Assembly (NCBI RefSeq): GCF_001477625.1
Contig: NZ_CP013692.1
Location: 4,402,001-4,466,000 of the forward strand
Source of the DNA: Paucibacter sp. KCTC 42545
GTDB lineage: Bacteria > Pseudomonadota > Gammaproteobacteria > Burkholderiales > Burkholderiaceae_C
DNA: 64,000 bases
Direction: 5' to 3'
Shown here in pieces: positions 1-8,987 of this stretch (its first letter is position 1; each line of letters starts with the position of its first letter). The notes beneath the pieces are model-generated. The model searched no databases and was not told the DNA's origin. It saw only the letters and a list, made by a program, of their open reading frames with translations. A program made the translations under genes and the position numbers.

Positions 1-41
1 GTCAGTCCTTTTCTTTTCGAGAGATCCGCCCGAGCTTGAAC

Positions 42-449
42 TCAGTGGGCGGTGGGTTGGGAAACGGGGGGTGAAGCAGGGGGCGGCGTTTGGCTGCTGG
101 CGCTGGCGGGCTTGCTGCCCAAGATCCAACGCGCTGCGGCCAAGGCCTGGTCCGGCGTCAGCTGGCTGTTGGCGGGCATGGGCACCGCGCCCCAGCGCCC
201 GCTGCTGCCTTGGGCAATGCGTTCGGCCAGGACGTTTGCGGCATCGGCTTGCTGCTCATAGCGTTCGCGGATGGCGGCAAAAGAGGGGCCGACCAGGGCC
301 TTGTCCCGTGCATGGCAGGCCATGCACGCGTCAAACAAGGCCCAGCTCTGCTGAGCACCTGATGCCTGAGCCTGTGCCAGGCTGGGGCCGAACAGCGCCC
401 CCAGCATGGCCAGGTTCGCGGCGGCGAGGGAGAGTCGCCGCGCCATCAT
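42..449 (-). CDS. Secreted monoheme class I cytochrome c
   Basis: Small periplasmic electron carrier of 135 residues. An N-terminal signal peptide (residues 1-27, ending near AQA) precedes one heme-binding CMACH motif (C42, C45, H46). A likely axial Met91 lies in VPMPAN. The C-terminus is a Pro/Ser/Ala-rich tail. A longer frame exists upstream, but I chose the ATG at 449. It overlaps the stop of the upstream gene in an ATGA arrangement and puts the signal peptide at the N-terminus. It is the last gene of the porin, LVIVD-protein, cytochrome series, so it probably accepts electrons in a periplasmic reaction involving the neighbouring beta-propeller protein. That role is inference. Confidence 0.85.
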   Translation of the reverse strand: MMARRLSLAAANLAMLGALFGPSLAQAQASGAQQSWALFDACMACHARDKALVGPSFAAIRERYEQQADAANVLAERIAQGSSGRWGAVPMPANSQLTPDQALAAARWILGSKPASASSQTPPPASPPVSQPTAH

Positions 450-2143
450 TTGGGCATGCCCATCACTGGCTTGCCGAGCAACTCGGACGAGGTCACGTAG
501 ATGCCGTGGTTGGAGAAGACCCAGACCAGGTTGCGGTCCCATTCCACAAAGATGCTGTGCACCGGGTTGGGCAGGGCGCGGATGCTTTGGGTCTGGCCGT
601 CCTTGACGGGGATCTCACCAATCATCTTGGGCGTGAAGTAGCCGGCGATGACGGGCTTGGCCGGGTCCTTCAGGTCAAACATCTGCATGCCGGCGTTGTA
701 GTAGCTGTAAGGCATGTAGCGCGGGCTGGGCTTGCCGGGCTGGACTTGCGCATAGCCGCTGCGCTTGGGGCCGAAGCTGCCGCGACGCTGGCAGAAATCG
801 GTGAAGGGCGCCGCCTTGTCAGGCACCGGACGCGGCAGGGTGTGAGCGATCTTGGGGTTCTTGGGGTCGCGCACATCGATGGCGTAGATGTCCTTGAAGG
901 GCTCGTAGCAGTCCTCGCTCATCGGGTAGCCGCTGTAATAGACCATGCCGGTGGACTCGACCTTGCTGACGTCGATGTTGTCGCCCTCGGTGCCGGTCAC
1001 GCTCATCGGCATATCGATGTGGGCCACCTGCTTCATATTCTTCGGATCGCTGATGTCGATCACGTAGAAGCCGAAGCCGCCCATGGCCGCATAGCCGTAC
1101 TTGCCACCTTTCTCGACCGGCGTGGGGATGAACAGCGGCATGCGCGCGCCCATCCACGAGGTCTTGTTGCCGGCACGCGGGTTCTTCTTGTATTCCTCTT
1201 CCTCACCCAGGCGCGAGCCCGGTGCCCACCACATCGACAAGCGCTTGGGCTCGCTGGGGTTGGACACATCGAAGGCCAGCTGGCCACCGGCGAACATATA
1301 AGTCTTGTACTCGGTGTTGGCGAAGGTGTCGTCCGGCGCGCCGGCGACGAAGAGGTACTGGTCACCGTCGTAGACCGGCACGTCCTGGCAGCCCGAACCC
1401 TGCTGCACCGGCTCCTTGGCCGAGTGATAGGGGTCCAGCGAGGTTTCGCTCAGCAGCTTCCAGTCGGTCCACTGCGGGCTGGTGACTTCAAAGATGCGGA
1501 AGCCGCGCAGCATCTTGCGGTCGCGCAAGGCCTTGACCTGATCGGGGTTGCCGTACTTGTTCCAGACCACGCCATAACGTGGCGTCTCGTAGCACTGCAC
1601 CGCGATCATCTTGTCGAGCTTTTTGTTGTACTTGACGGTGAAAGGGCCGAACTGGTGTTCGCCGCCCTTCACATCAAAGTACTTCTTGGTGACCAGCTTG
1701 ACGTCCTTGGGGTCGGTGATGTCGAAGAGGTTGTAGTGCCAGGTCTCGTAGTCGTACAGGTAGCGGCGACCTTGCCAGTCGAAGCTCGCTTGCCAGCTGT
1801 GGCCGGCGCCGGCCACGAAGGGGTAGAAGGCTTCTTGCTTGAAGTTCTTGGCGTAGGTGTTTTGGTCCAGATAGCTCAGGCTGCCTTCGACCGGGTGGGC
1901 ACCGTAGGCGTCCGGCGTGATTTCCGGCATCTTGAACTTGCCGGTCTTGGCGTCGTAGCCATAGCTGCCGGGGGCCGGGTGGGCCGGCTCACCGGGGAGC
2001 AGGTTGTGGTTGAGCGGCTTGCCCGGAGGCGCGTCAGGGGCGTTCAGATTGGCGCCGCTGCGTGGCGCTTGCGCCAGTGCACTGCCGCCGATGATCAGTG
2101 CGCCCAGGCCGAAGGCCAGCACGGTGGTGGGGTTCAGTTTCAT
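446..2143 (-). CDS. Secreted LVIVD-repeat beta-propeller protein
   Basis: The 565-residue product has a signal peptide ending near SALAQA. The rest carries repeated strand motifs of the type 'FDITDPKDVKLV', 'FDVSNPSEPKRL', 'VIDISDPKNMKQV' and 'FDLKDPAKPVIA', which mark the LVIVD repeat family and a predicted periplasmic propeller. The enzymatic role of the family is not established to my knowledge. The start is the ATG at 2143 rather than the in-frame GTG at 2155, because a GGAG lies upstream and the signal peptide begins there. It lies 26 bp after the porin stop and overlaps the cytochrome c start by 4 bp, so the three are probably one transcript. A periplasmic oxidoreductase or binding role paired with the cytochrome is inference. 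Confidence 0.75.
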   Translation of the reverse strand: MKLNPTTVLAFGLGALIIGGSALAQAPRSGANLNAPDAPPGKPLNHNLLPGEPAHPAPGSYGYDAKTGKFKMPEITPDAYGAHPVEGSLSYLDQNTYAKNFKQEAFYPFVAGAGHSWQASFDWQGRRYLYDYETWHYNLFDITDPKDVKLVTKKYFDVKGGEHQFGPFTVKYNKKLDKMIAVQCYETPRYGVVWNKYGNPDQVKALRDRKMLRGFRIFEVTSPQWTDWKLLSETSLDPYHSAKEPVQQGSGCQDVPVYDGDQYLFVAGAPDDTFANTEYKTYMFAGGQLAFDVSNPSEPKRLSMWWAPGSRLGEEEEYKKNPRAGNKTSWMGARMPLFIPTPVEKGGKYGYAAMGGFGFYVIDISDPKNMKQVAHIDMPMSVTGTEGDNIDVSKVESTGMVYYSGYPMSEDCYEPFKDIYAIDVRDPKNPKIAHTLPRPVPDKAAPFTDFCQRRGSFGPKRSGYAQVQPGKPSPRYMPYSYYNAGMQMFDLKDPAKPVIAGYFTPKMIGEIPVKDGQTQSIRALPNPVHSIFVEWDRNLVWVFSNHGIYVTSSELLGKPVMGMPK

Positions 2144-2169
2144 AGGTTTTGTCACTCCGTCAAAGTGGC

Positions 2170-3240
2170 TCAGAACGAGTGGCGCAGGCCGACCATATAG
2201 CCTTCGGGGTTCTCACCGGCCTTGGGCGTCAGGCCCCAGTCGATGGGGTATTCGGCGCCGGCGCTGCCGGGGGTGCCGTTGCGCACGGTGCCGTATGTGG
2301 CGTACAGCGTGGTGCGCTTGGAGAAGTGGTAGGTCGCGCCCAGCGTCACGCCGGTCGAGTCGGCCAAAGCGCCGGTCGCGTCATCGCGGCGCACCACGCT
2401 GGCGAACAGACGGATCTGGTCGTTGATGGAGATGCGCGTGCCCAGCTGCAGGCTGTTGCCGTGAGTGGCGAAGCCGACGTAGGGTGGGTAGGCGTAGTAG
2501 CCGTTGTAGTCGTGCAGGATGGCGGTGAGGTCGAACTGGCCAATGCGGTAGACGCCGGAGATATAGGTGTCGCGCGAGGTTTCGTTCTTCTTCTTGGCCT
2601 TGTCCCAGATATTGGTCTTGTTCTGGATGTCATTGGCGACGCTGAGGAACAGCGGGCCGCTCCAGTACGACGCGCCCACGCTGATGACGCGGCCGTTCTT
2701 GCTGTTGTCGCTTTCTTCCTTGCCGGCGGTGACGGTGGCGCGGACCTGGAAGCCGCCCAAGAACTTGGCCGAGTTGAAGGACACGGCATTGGACTCGCGC
2801 CAGGGCGCGTAGAACACCATCACGTTATTGACCGGGCTGTAGGCCGAGCCATAGCTCGGGTCGGCATAGCCATACAGGTTGTACGAGGACAGATTCAGGC
2901 GGCCCAGATTGATATCGCCCCAGTCCTTGTGGGCCAGCTGGATATAGGTTTCGCGCGAGTTGGCGTCCATGGCGCCGGTGTCGGGCTTGAGGATCATCTC
3001 GTGGCGGATCTTGGCCGACAGGCCGTCGCCCAGCTCTTCCTTGGCGGTGAACTCCAGGCGCGAGGTGGTCAGGCCAGCGGGGCTCACGCGGTTCAGGGTT
3101 TTGCCGCCGGAGCTGATGTGTTCCAGCGCGGCATCGACATAGCCGCTGATCGTCACTTGGGCCATGGCCGGCGCGCAGGCCAGGGACAGGGCAGCCGCAG
3201 CCAGGGCCAGCGGGGTGGGGATGGACAGGTTCTCTCGCAC
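2170..3240 (-). CDS. Outer-membrane general porin (Porin_4 type)
   Basis: Trimeric-porin-type outer membrane protein of 356 residues. It has a signal peptide ending APAMAQ, then 'VTISGYVDAAL', the usual first strand of Burkholderiales porins, alternating beta strands, and a C-terminal Phe (LRHSF) needed for outer-membrane assembly. The start is GTG at 3240. The sequence AAGGAG sits 7 bases upstream, and the longer frame to 3405 has a non-signal-like N-terminus. It lies 122 bp downstream of kynureninase and just ahead of the LVIVD and cytochrome genes. A role in uptake of a substrate related to kynurenine is inferred from context only. Confidence 0.9.
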   Translation of the reverse strand: MRENLSIPTPLALAAAALSLACAPAMAQVTISGYVDAALEHISSGGKTLNRVSPAGLTTSRLEFTAKEELGDGLSAKIRHEMILKPDTGAMDANSRETYIQLAHKDWGDINLGRLNLSSYNLYGYADPSYGSAYSPVNNVMVFYAPWRESNAVSFNSAKFLGGFQVRATVTAGKEESDNSKNGRVISVGASYWSGPLFLSVANDIQNKTNIWDKAKKKNETSRDTYISGVYRIGQFDLTAILHDYNGYYAYPPYVGFATHGNSLQLGTRISINDQIRLFASVVRRDDATGALADSTGVTLGATYHFSKRTTLYATYGTVRNGTPGSAGAEYPIDWGLTPKAGENPEGYMVGLRHSF

Positions 3241-3362
3241 GGGGAATCTCCTTGGAAGGATGGGAACGTGGGGCTGCCGGGGGAGCGGAAGTGGACTAGG
3301 GAAAAGGGGGAGTGAAAGCAAGCGCAAGCAAGCGGCTGCGCGGGCGGGCGCAGCCACGGGCC

Positions 3363-4628
3363 TCAGGTCACGGCCTTCTTGGCCATGAACTCGGGGCTGG
3401 ACCAAATGCCGCTGGCCATCACGTCTTTCAGAATCGCGACCGCCTGCCAGACATCGGCATGGCTGAGGTAGAGCGCGGCGAAACCAAAGCGCAGGATGTC
3501 GGGGGCGCGGAAGTCGCCGATCACGCCGCGCGCGATCAAGGCCTGCACGATGGCGTAGCCCTGCTCATGCGTCAGCGAAACCTGGCTGCCGCGCAGCGCG
3601 TCTTCACGCGGCGTGGCCAGGCCGAAGCCGAACCCGGCCAGTTCCTGATCGACCAGGCGGATGAACAGCGAAGTCAGCGACAGGCTCTTGGCGCGCAGCT
3701 GTTGCATGTCAACGCCGTCGAACACGGTCAGCGCCGCTTCCAGCGCGAACAAGCCCATCTGCGGCGCGGTGCCGACCAGCATGCGGTCGATGCCGGGCGC
3801 GGGCACATAGGTCTGGGTGAACTCGAAAGGCTTGGCGTGGCCGTGCCAGCCGGTGATGGGCTGACGCAGGGCCTCTTGGTGGCGGCTGGCCACAAAGGCG
3901 AAGGAAGGGGCGCCGGGGCCGCCGTTGAGGTATTTGTAGCCGCAGCCCACCGCGAAGTCCGCCTCGCAGCCGTTCAGATCGCAAGGCATGGCGCCGGCCG
4001 TGTGGGCCAGATCCCAGATCACCAGGGCGCCCACTTCATGCGCACGGCGGGTGATGGCGGCCATGTCATAGACCTGGCCGCTCTTGTAGTTGACGTGGGT
4101 CAGCGTCAGCACGGCCACGTCTTCGTTCAGGGCGGCCATCACATCGGCGGGCGCCACGGCGCGGTGCTGGGCGCCGGTCAACTCGGCCACGCCGGAGGCC
4201 ACATAGGCGTCGGTGGGGAAGTTGCCGTTTTCGCCCAAGATGATCTTGCGGCCCGGGCGCATGCGCAGGGCGGCGACCAGCAGCTTGAACAGATTCACCG
4301 AGGTGGAATCGGCCACGATCACTTCATTGGCTTGCGCACCAATCAGGCTGGAGATGCGCGCGCCCACCCGCTGCGGGGCGGGGTACCAGTCGGCATCGTT
4401 CCAGCTGCGGATCAGGCCGACGGCCCATTCCTGCTCAATGGCCTGCTTCATGCGGGCCGGCACCGCGGCGGGCATGGCGCCCAGCGAATTGCCGTCCAGA
4501 TAAATCACACCCTCGGGGATGGTGAACAGGGCGCGGCGCGCGGCCAGCGGGTCTTGGGCGTCCAGCGCCAGGCAATGCGCCTCGCTCAGTGCCAGGGCTT
4601 GCGTTTCGATCGGAGGGTGGGAACTCAT
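3363..4628 (-). CDS. kynU: Kynureninase
   Basis: PLP enzyme that cleaves L-kynurenine to anthranilate plus alanine, or 3-hydroxykynurenine to 3-hydroxyanthranilate. The product has 421 residues, normal for the family. Visible marks are 'YLDGNSLG' (residues 43-50), the cofactor aspartate in 'WDLAHT' (D206) and the Schiff-base lysine in 'GYKYLNGGPG' (K232). The start at MSSHPP is preferred over an upstream in-frame ATG, because the extra residues would cover the promoter and the 20-bp-phased operator at 4648-4675. It is divergent from a Lrp/AsnC regulator, the usual kynR-kynU arrangement. No kynA or typical kynB is next to it. It could supply anthranilate, or feed the 3-hydroxyanthranilate dioxygenase at 44.3 kb. 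Confidence 0.95.
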   Translation of the reverse strand: MSSHPPIETQALALSEAHCLALDAQDPLAARRALFTIPEGVIYLDGNSLGAMPAAVPARMKQAIEQEWAVGLIRSWNDADWYPAPQRVGARISSLIGAQANEVIVADSTSVNLFKLLVAALRMRPGRKIILGENGNFPTDAYVASGVAELTGAQHRAVAPADVMAALNEDVAVLTLTHVNYKSGQVYDMAAITRRAHEVGALVIWDLAHTAGAMPCDLNGCEADFAVGCGYKYLNGGPGAPSFAFVASRHQEALRQPITGWHGHAKPFEFTQTYVPAPGIDRMLVGTAPQMGLFALEAALTVFDGVDMQQLRAKSLSLTSLFIRLVDQELAGFGFGLATPREDALRGSQVSLTHEQGYAIVQALIARGVIGDFRAPDILRFGFAALYLSHADVWQAVAILKDVMASGIWSSPEFMAKKAVT

Positions 4629-4647
4629 GATGGGTACTTCTGTTGTC

Positions 4648-4675
4648 TGTATGTGGTCACGTGCATATGTATACA
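4648..4675. promoter_or_regulatory. Tandem operator upstream of kynU
   Basis: The perfect palindrome TGTATACA lies at 4668-4675. A weaker copy, TGTATGTG (6 of 8 against TGTATGCA), lies at 4648-4655, exactly 20 bp away centre to centre. The same paired layout appears at four other loci in this window. On the minus strand TATACA could act as a -10, but no good -35 lies 17 bp upstream. The adjacent Lrp regulator could also bind here. The GntR assignment is inferred from the shared motif. Confidence 0.6.
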
Positions 4676-4782
4676 CAGAGGTCACTCTATGTTCTGTGTG
4701 ACGCATTTGTTACCTTGCTAACCCTACCCACCGCGATTTGGGGTAAATTCAACCCGCAAACATTTGAAAAGCGGATTTACTT

Positions 4783-5253
4783 ATGCAAATCGAGATCGAC
4801 GCGACCGATCGGCAGTTGCTCAAAGCCCTACAAGACAACGCCCGCCTCACCACCGGCGAGCTGGCCGCGCTGGTGGGCATGTCGCAATCGCCCTGCTGGC
4901 GGCGGGTCAAACGCCTGGAAGATGCCGGCTTGATCGTGGGTTATCAGGCCCGGCTGGATCGCCGCGCCCTGGGTTACGGCGTGATGGCTTTTGTGACTAT
5001 CAGCATCGACAGCCAGAACGAAGACCATTCGCTGGAATTCGAGCGCGCGGTGCGCGACATCCCCGAGGTGGTGATGTGTCACGGCGTCTCCGGCCCCGAG
5101 GACTTTGTGCTGGTGGTGGTGTCGCAAGACCTGGACAGTTATTCGCAGCTGATGCAAACCAAGCTGCGCCCGCTGCCGGGGGTGAAGATGATGCGCACCA
5201 GCTTCTCGATGCAAGAGGTCAAGGGCTTGGATGGCATGCCTATGCCGGGCTGA
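4783..5253 (+). CDS. Lrp/AsnC-family regulator (KynR-like)
   Basis: DNA-binding regulator of 156 residues. An N-terminal AsnC-type winged helix-turn-helix (about residues 4-60, 'GELAALVGMSQSPCWRRVKRLEDAG') is followed by a C-terminal RAM/effector domain. The gene is divergent from kynU across a 154-bp gap. In pseudomonads and Burkholderia the same layout encodes KynR, which senses kynurenine and activates kynU, so that function is the best guess. The start ATG at 4783 gives the standard N-terminus 'IDATDRQLLKAL'. The gene is convergent with the chemoreceptor gene that ends at 5275. Confidence 0.88.
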   Translation: MQIEIDATDRQLLKALQDNARLTTGELAALVGMSQSPCWRRVKRLEDAGLIVGYQARLDRRALGYGVMAFVTISIDSQNEDHSLEFERAVRDIPEVVMCHGVSGPEDFVLVVVSQDLDSYSQLMQTKLRPLPGVKMMRTSFSMQEVKGLDGMPMPG

Positions 5254-5274
5254 GCGCTGCCCGGCCCCGGCGCC

Positions 5275-6846
5275 TTAGTGCTCGGCCCTGAACACCCCGA
5301 TGGCTTCAGATAGGCGCTGTGCTTGCTCGCGCAGCGACTGTGCCGCGGCCGCTGATTCCTCCACCAGCGCCGCGTTCTGCTGCGTCATCTGATCCAGCTG
5401 TGTGACCGCACCGTTGACCTGCGAGATGCCGTCGCGCTGCTCCAGCGCGCCCGCGGCGATCTCGGCAATCAAGTCGTTCACACGGCGAACGCTGCCCACG
5501 ATGTCTTGCATCGCCGCACCGGTTTGCGCCACCAGTTGCGCACCGGTTTCGACCCGCTCCACCGAGACGCCGATCAGCGCCTTGATCTCACGCGCCGCGC
5601 CCGCGCTGCGCTGGGCCAACGCCCGCACTTCGGAGGCCACCACCGCAAAGCCACGCCCCTGCTCGCCAGCGCGGGCCGCCTCCACGGCCGCGTTCAGGGC
5701 CAGGATATTGGTCTGGAAGGCGATGCTGTCGATCACCCCGATGATGTCGCCGATCTTGCGTGAGCTCTCGGTGATCTGGCTCATATTGCCCTCCACCTGG
5801 GCCACCACCTCGCCGCCACGCGTGGCCGCTGCCACGGCCGAGGTGGCGAGCTGATTGGCCGCGCGCGCCGTGTCGGCGGAATGGCCGACGGTGGCCGTCA
5901 GTTCTTCCATTGAGCTGGCGGTTTGCTGCAGATTGGAAGCCGTCTGCTCGGTGCGTGCGCTCAGGTCGTGGTTGCCGGTGGCAATCTGGCTGGAGGCGGT
6001 GGCCACCGATTCGATGCCTTGCTTGACCTCACCCACCACGCCACGCAACTGCAGCACCATGCGGTCCATCGCGCCCAGCAAGAGGCCGAACTCGTCACGC
6101 CGCCGCGACTGCGCCCGCGCGCTCAGATTGCCGCCGGCAATCTGCTCGGCCACCGCCATGGCCTGGGCCAGGGGGCGCTGAATCGAGCGAATCAAGACCA
6201 GCGCGCCGCCCACCAAGGCCAGCACGTTCAGCGCCACAAACAGCCACACCAAGCGGGTCATGGTCTTGTGCTGCGTGGCTTCAATCGCCTGCGTTTCACG
6301 CTTGGCGATGGCCTGCTGTTCGGCAAATGCGCGCAGCGACTTCATGTACACGGCCACGGCGGGGCTGAAGCCCTCCGTCATTTCCTGGCGCGCCGCATCC
6401 GCATCCGTGCGCTTGAGGGCGCGCAGCTTGGCCAGTGAGTCCAGCATGGTCTTGCGCGTGGCGGCCACCTCGGCCAGCAGGCGGCGGTCTTGCTCATTCA
6501 GCGGCATCGCGTCGATGCTCTTTTTGACCTCGATGACTTCGGCCGTGACGCTGGCGATCTCGTCTTTGAACAAAGCCTCCAGCGCCGGCTCGCTGCTGGC
6601 CGCGCTGGCCTGGATGCGAACCACATTGGCGGCGGTGAGCGTCAGCCAGCGGTTAGCGGCTGCCTGCTTGGCATCCATCAACGCGGTGGCTTCGTCCGAG
6701 GCGGCTTGCAACTGAGCGCTGCGCAGGGCGGAAAATCCGGTCGAGGCCAATAAGGCCAGGATGGTCGCCGCCACGGCGGCCCACAGCCGGAAGGCCACGC
6801 TGTGGCGGCCAAGCTTGGCAGTCAGGGGGAGGTCAGAAGAGGTCAT
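5275..6846 (-). CDS. Methyl-accepting chemotaxis protein
   Basis: Transmembrane chemoreceptor of 523 residues. It has a short cytoplasmic N-terminus, TM1 at about 17-39, a helical periplasmic sensor domain at about 40-197 (four-helix-bundle type), TM2 at about 198-220, a HAMP domain at about 221-272 and a long signalling coiled coil. The signalling tip '[21 protein letters not shown]' is strongly conserved. I saw no C-terminal CheR-tethering pentapeptide. The start at MTSS is chosen because TM1 follows closely, but no clear Shine-Dalgarno is visible and upstream ATGs exist. A phased operator pair at 6862-6889 sits just upstream, as at the catabolic genes, so taxis to the same substrate is inferred. 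Confidence 0.93.
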   Translation of the reverse strand: MTSSDLPLTAKLGRHSVAFRLWAAVAATILALLASTGFSALRSAQLQAASDEATALMDAKQAAANRWLTLTAANVVRIQASAASSEPALEALFKDEIASVTAEVIEVKKSIDAMPLNEQDRRLLAEVAATRKTMLDSLAKLRALKRTDADAARQEMTEGFSPAVAVYMKSLRAFAEQQAIAKRETQAIEATQHKTMTRLVWLFVALNVLALVGGALVLIRSIQRPLAQAMAVAEQIAGGNLSARAQSRRRDEFGLLLGAMDRMVLQLRGVVGEVKQGIESVATASSQIATGNHDLSARTEQTASNLQQTASSMEELTATVGHSADTARAANQLATSAVAAATRGGEVVAQVEGNMSQITESSRKIGDIIGVIDSIAFQTNILALNAAVEAARAGEQGRGFAVVASEVRALAQRSAGAAREIKALIGVSVERVETGAQLVAQTGAAMQDIVGSVRRVNDLIAEIAAGALEQRDGISQVNGAVTQLDQMTQQNAALVEESAAAAQSLREQAQRLSEAIGVFRAEH

Positions 6847-6861
6847 GGATGGATTTGTGTT

Positions 6862-6889
6862 TGTATCCGAAGTGCAATTCATGCATACA
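6862..6889. promoter_or_regulatory. Tandem operator upstream of the chemoreceptor gene
   Basis: TGCATACA at 6882-6889 and TGTATCCG at 6862-6869 are exactly 20 bp apart, matching the layout at kynU, the 15-kb operon, the VOC/GntR pair and the 36-kb porin. Each box is one or two mismatches from TGTATACA, so this is the weakest of the five sites. No convincing -35/-10 pair was found over it. Confidence 0.45.
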
Positions 6890-7096
6890 TGAGAATAGGT
6901 CATGTTTATGTGTGGAGGCATCGGCCTGAAGCGCTGGCGCCCGGCCGAGCGGGGCGGCGCAGTGTGAAGGGGCCGCTTTCCGGTAATCCTGCGCAGACCG
7001 GCGGCTGCGCTCCCGCGCGGCTGTTGCCAAATCTGCCTCAGGGTAAATACGTGGCGCAGCAGCTGTGGTGGCAGTTGCCGCCGCGCCCGCTGGCGC

Positions 7097-7921
7097 TCAG
7101 GCCAGCAAGCTCCACAGCATGCGCAGGCCCAGGCCTAGCAGCAGCAGCGCGAACACCTGCTTGAGCCGCGCCACCGGCAAGGCATGCGCCAGCTTGGCGC
7201 CCAGCGGCGCGGTCAGCACGCTGGCACCCGCCAGGCCCAGCAGCGCGGGCAGGTAGACGTAGCCCAGGCTGAACGGAGGCAAGACCTGACTCTTCTGAGC
7301 CGCATGCAGGCCGTTGAGGATGTAGCCCGCGCTGCCCGCCAGGGCGATCGGAAAGCCCAGCGCCGCCGAGGTGGCGATGGCGCGGTGGATCGGCACCGAG
7401 CACCAGCTCATGAAGGGCACGGCGACCGAGCCGCCGCCTATGCCCACCAAGCTGGAAAACACGCCGATGGCGCCGCCGGCCGCATGCAGGCCGGCTGGCC
7501 CGGGCAGCTCACGGCTGGCCTTGGGGCGTGCGTTCAGCAGCATTTGCACACCAACGTAGAGGCTGAAGGCGACGAACACCGCCTTCAGCGCCGGGGTGGA
7601 CAAGCGGCCCGCCACCACCGTGCCGGCCAAGGTACCCAGCAGCAAGCCCGGTGCCATGCGCCGCACCAGCGCCCAGTCGACGGCGCCCCGCAGATGGTGG
7701 GCGCGCACGCTGGAAATCGAGGTGAACACGATGCTGGCCAAGGAGGTGCCCAGCGCCAGGTGCGCCAGATGCGCCGCACTGGCGCCCTGCGCGCCGCCCC
7801 AGGGCAGGGTGGGAAACACCAGCAGCAAGAGCGGCACGATGACGATGCCGCCGCCCACGCCCAGCAGCCCGGCCAGTACGCCGGCGCCGGCACCTATTGC
7901 AAGATAGAGGGCGAGTTCCAT
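7097..7921 (-). CDS. TauE/SafE-family membrane exporter (TSUP)
   Basis: Integral membrane protein of 274 residues with about eight hydrophobic segments. It has the two glycine-rich repeats typical of the TSUP family, '[16 protein letters not shown]' near the N-terminus and '[15 protein letters not shown]' in the middle. Family members move sulfite, sulfoacetate or other small organic anions. Its ATG at 7921 overlaps the stop of the RutE-like gene (TGATG), and an in-frame GTG lies 3 bp upstream. It is the last gene of the ten-gene operon that starts at 15033. It may export or import an acid made or used by that pathway; substrate unknown. Confidence 0.88.
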   Translation of the reverse strand: MELALYLAIGAGAGVLAGLLGVGGGIVIVPLLLLVFPTLPWGGAQGASAAHLAHLALGTSLASIVFTSISSVRAHHLRGAVDWALVRRMAPGLLLGTLAGTVVAGRLSTPALKAVFVAFSLYVGVQMLLNARPKASRELPGPAGLHAAGGAIGVFSSLVGIGGGSVAVPFMSWCSVPIHRAIATSAALGFPIALAGSAGYILNGLHAAQKSQVLPPFSLGYVYLPALLGLAGASVLTAPLGAKLAHALPVARLKQVFALLLLGLGLRMLWSLLA

Positions 7922-8547
7922 CACAACACCTGGCAGGCTTCGGTGAAGCTCAGGCGCGGCAGGCGTTCGAACACGCCGGTGGGGTCGCCGTAGCCCAGAT
8001 TGCAGATGAAGTTCACCGTCACGTCTTCGTCCGCAAAAGCTTCGTGCTTGGCGAAGAACTCCGCGCTCACTGCTGCCGCGTTGAAGCCCGACATCGGCCC
8101 CACATCCAGCCCCAGGCCGCGCGCGGCCAGCATCAGGTAGGCGCCTTGCAAGGTGGCATTGCGCTGCGCGGTGCTGGCGGCCAGATCCGCATCGGCATCA
8201 AACAGTTTGCGGGCCTCGGGGCGGTGGGGAAAGAGCTGGGGCAGGCGCGCCTGAAAGCGTTGCGCCGTGCCGATCAGCACCGTCACCGGCGCGCTGCGGG
8301 TCTTGTCCACATTACCGGGGGAGAGCAGGGGCAGCAGGCGCGCACGCGCTGGCTCGCTGCACACAAACACCAGCCGCGCGGGCGAGCAATTCATGCTGGT
8401 CGGGCCCATCTTCATCAGCTCGTAGAGCTGCGTCAGCAGGGCCGGTGCCACCGGCTTGTCCAGCCAGCGGCTCTGGCTGCGCGCCTGGCGCAGCAGCAGG
8501 TCCCAGGCATCGTCATTCAAAACAGGGCGGCTTGTCGTCTGATTCAT
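7921..8547 (-). CDS. RutE-like nitroreductase-family reductase
   Basis: FMN-dependent nitroreductase-fold protein of 208 residues. It closely follows the RutE pattern: 'MKMGPTSMNCSPARLVFV', 'LDVGPMSGF', and a final 'ERLPRLSFTEACQVL'. RutE reduces malonic semialdehyde to 3-hydroxypropionate in the pyrimidine Rut pathway. No rutA or rutB is near, so here it may clear a similar semialdehyde made by ring cleavage. The frame runs open far upstream, but the real start is the ATG at 8547, which overlaps the RidA stop as ATGA. Function by family is well supported; the substrate in this pathway is inferred. Confidence 0.85.
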   Translation of the reverse strand: MNQTTSRPVLNDDAWDLLLRQARSQSRWLDKPVAPALLTQLYELMKMGPTSMNCSPARLVFVCSEPARARLLPLLSPGNVDKTRSAPVTVLIGTAQRFQARLPQLFPHRPEARKLFDADADLAASTAQRNATLQGAYLMLAARGLGLDVGPMSGFNAAAVSAEFFAKHEAFADEDVTVNFICNLGYGDPTGVFERLPRLSFTEACQVL

Positions 8548-8987
8548 ATCGCAGCTCCCAAGCAGGCAGTGGCGGTGATCTCGACGCGCATATGCGGGTG
8601 CGGCAACTGGTGCACGGCCACGGTGGTGCGGGCCGGGCCGTTGCGGGCGTCGAAGAACTCGGCATAAGCGGCGTTGTAGGCGGCGAAGTCGCGCATATCG
8701 GTGAGGTAACACGTCAGGCTGACGCAGTCCTGCAAGCTGGCGCCCTGGCTGAGCAGCGCAGCGCGAATCTTCTCGATCACGACACGGGTTTGCAGGGCCA
8801 CGTCGATTTGAAGCTCGCCATCGTCCGAGTGCGTCACGCCGGCGCAGCCGCCGTCGGCCTGGCGGGCGCTCATGCCGGAGACAAAGAGCCAGTCGCCGTG
8901 ACGGCGCAGCGTTGGGTAGGCGCCCAGCGGCGCCAGCGGCTCGGCCTGGGCTAGTCCTTGCTCGGTGTCCATGGTGGGCGCGCTCAT
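8544..8987 (-). CDS. RidA-family protein, 2-aminomuconate deaminase-like
   Basis: RidA/YjgF-fold protein of 147 residues. The C-terminal half, 'VALQTRVVIEKI', 'MRDFAAYNAAYAEFF' and 'ARTTVAVHQLPHPHMRVEI', resembles the 2-aminomuconate deaminases of nitrobenzoate and 3-hydroxyanthranilate degradation (NbaF/AmnD) more than housekeeping RidA. These release ammonia from 2-aminomuconate or related enamines. Start and stop overlap both neighbours by 4 bp (ATGA), so it is translated with the lyase and reductase genes. A second ATG at 8972 is possible. A role after ring cleavage of an amino-aromatic is likely but inferred. Confidence 0.82.
   Translation of the reverse strand: MSAPTMDTEQGLAQAEPLAPLGAYPTLRRHGDWLFVSGMSARQADGGCAGVTHSDDGELQIDVALQTRVVIEKIRAALLSQGASLQDCVSLTCYLTDMRDFAAYNAAYAEFFDARNGPARTTVAVHQLPHPHMRVEITATACLGAAI

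Noticed and set aside
71..2200. 709-codon open frame on the plus strand
   Set aside because: It is antisense to the LVIVD-protein gene, has no family features and a composition typical of GC-rich shadow frames.
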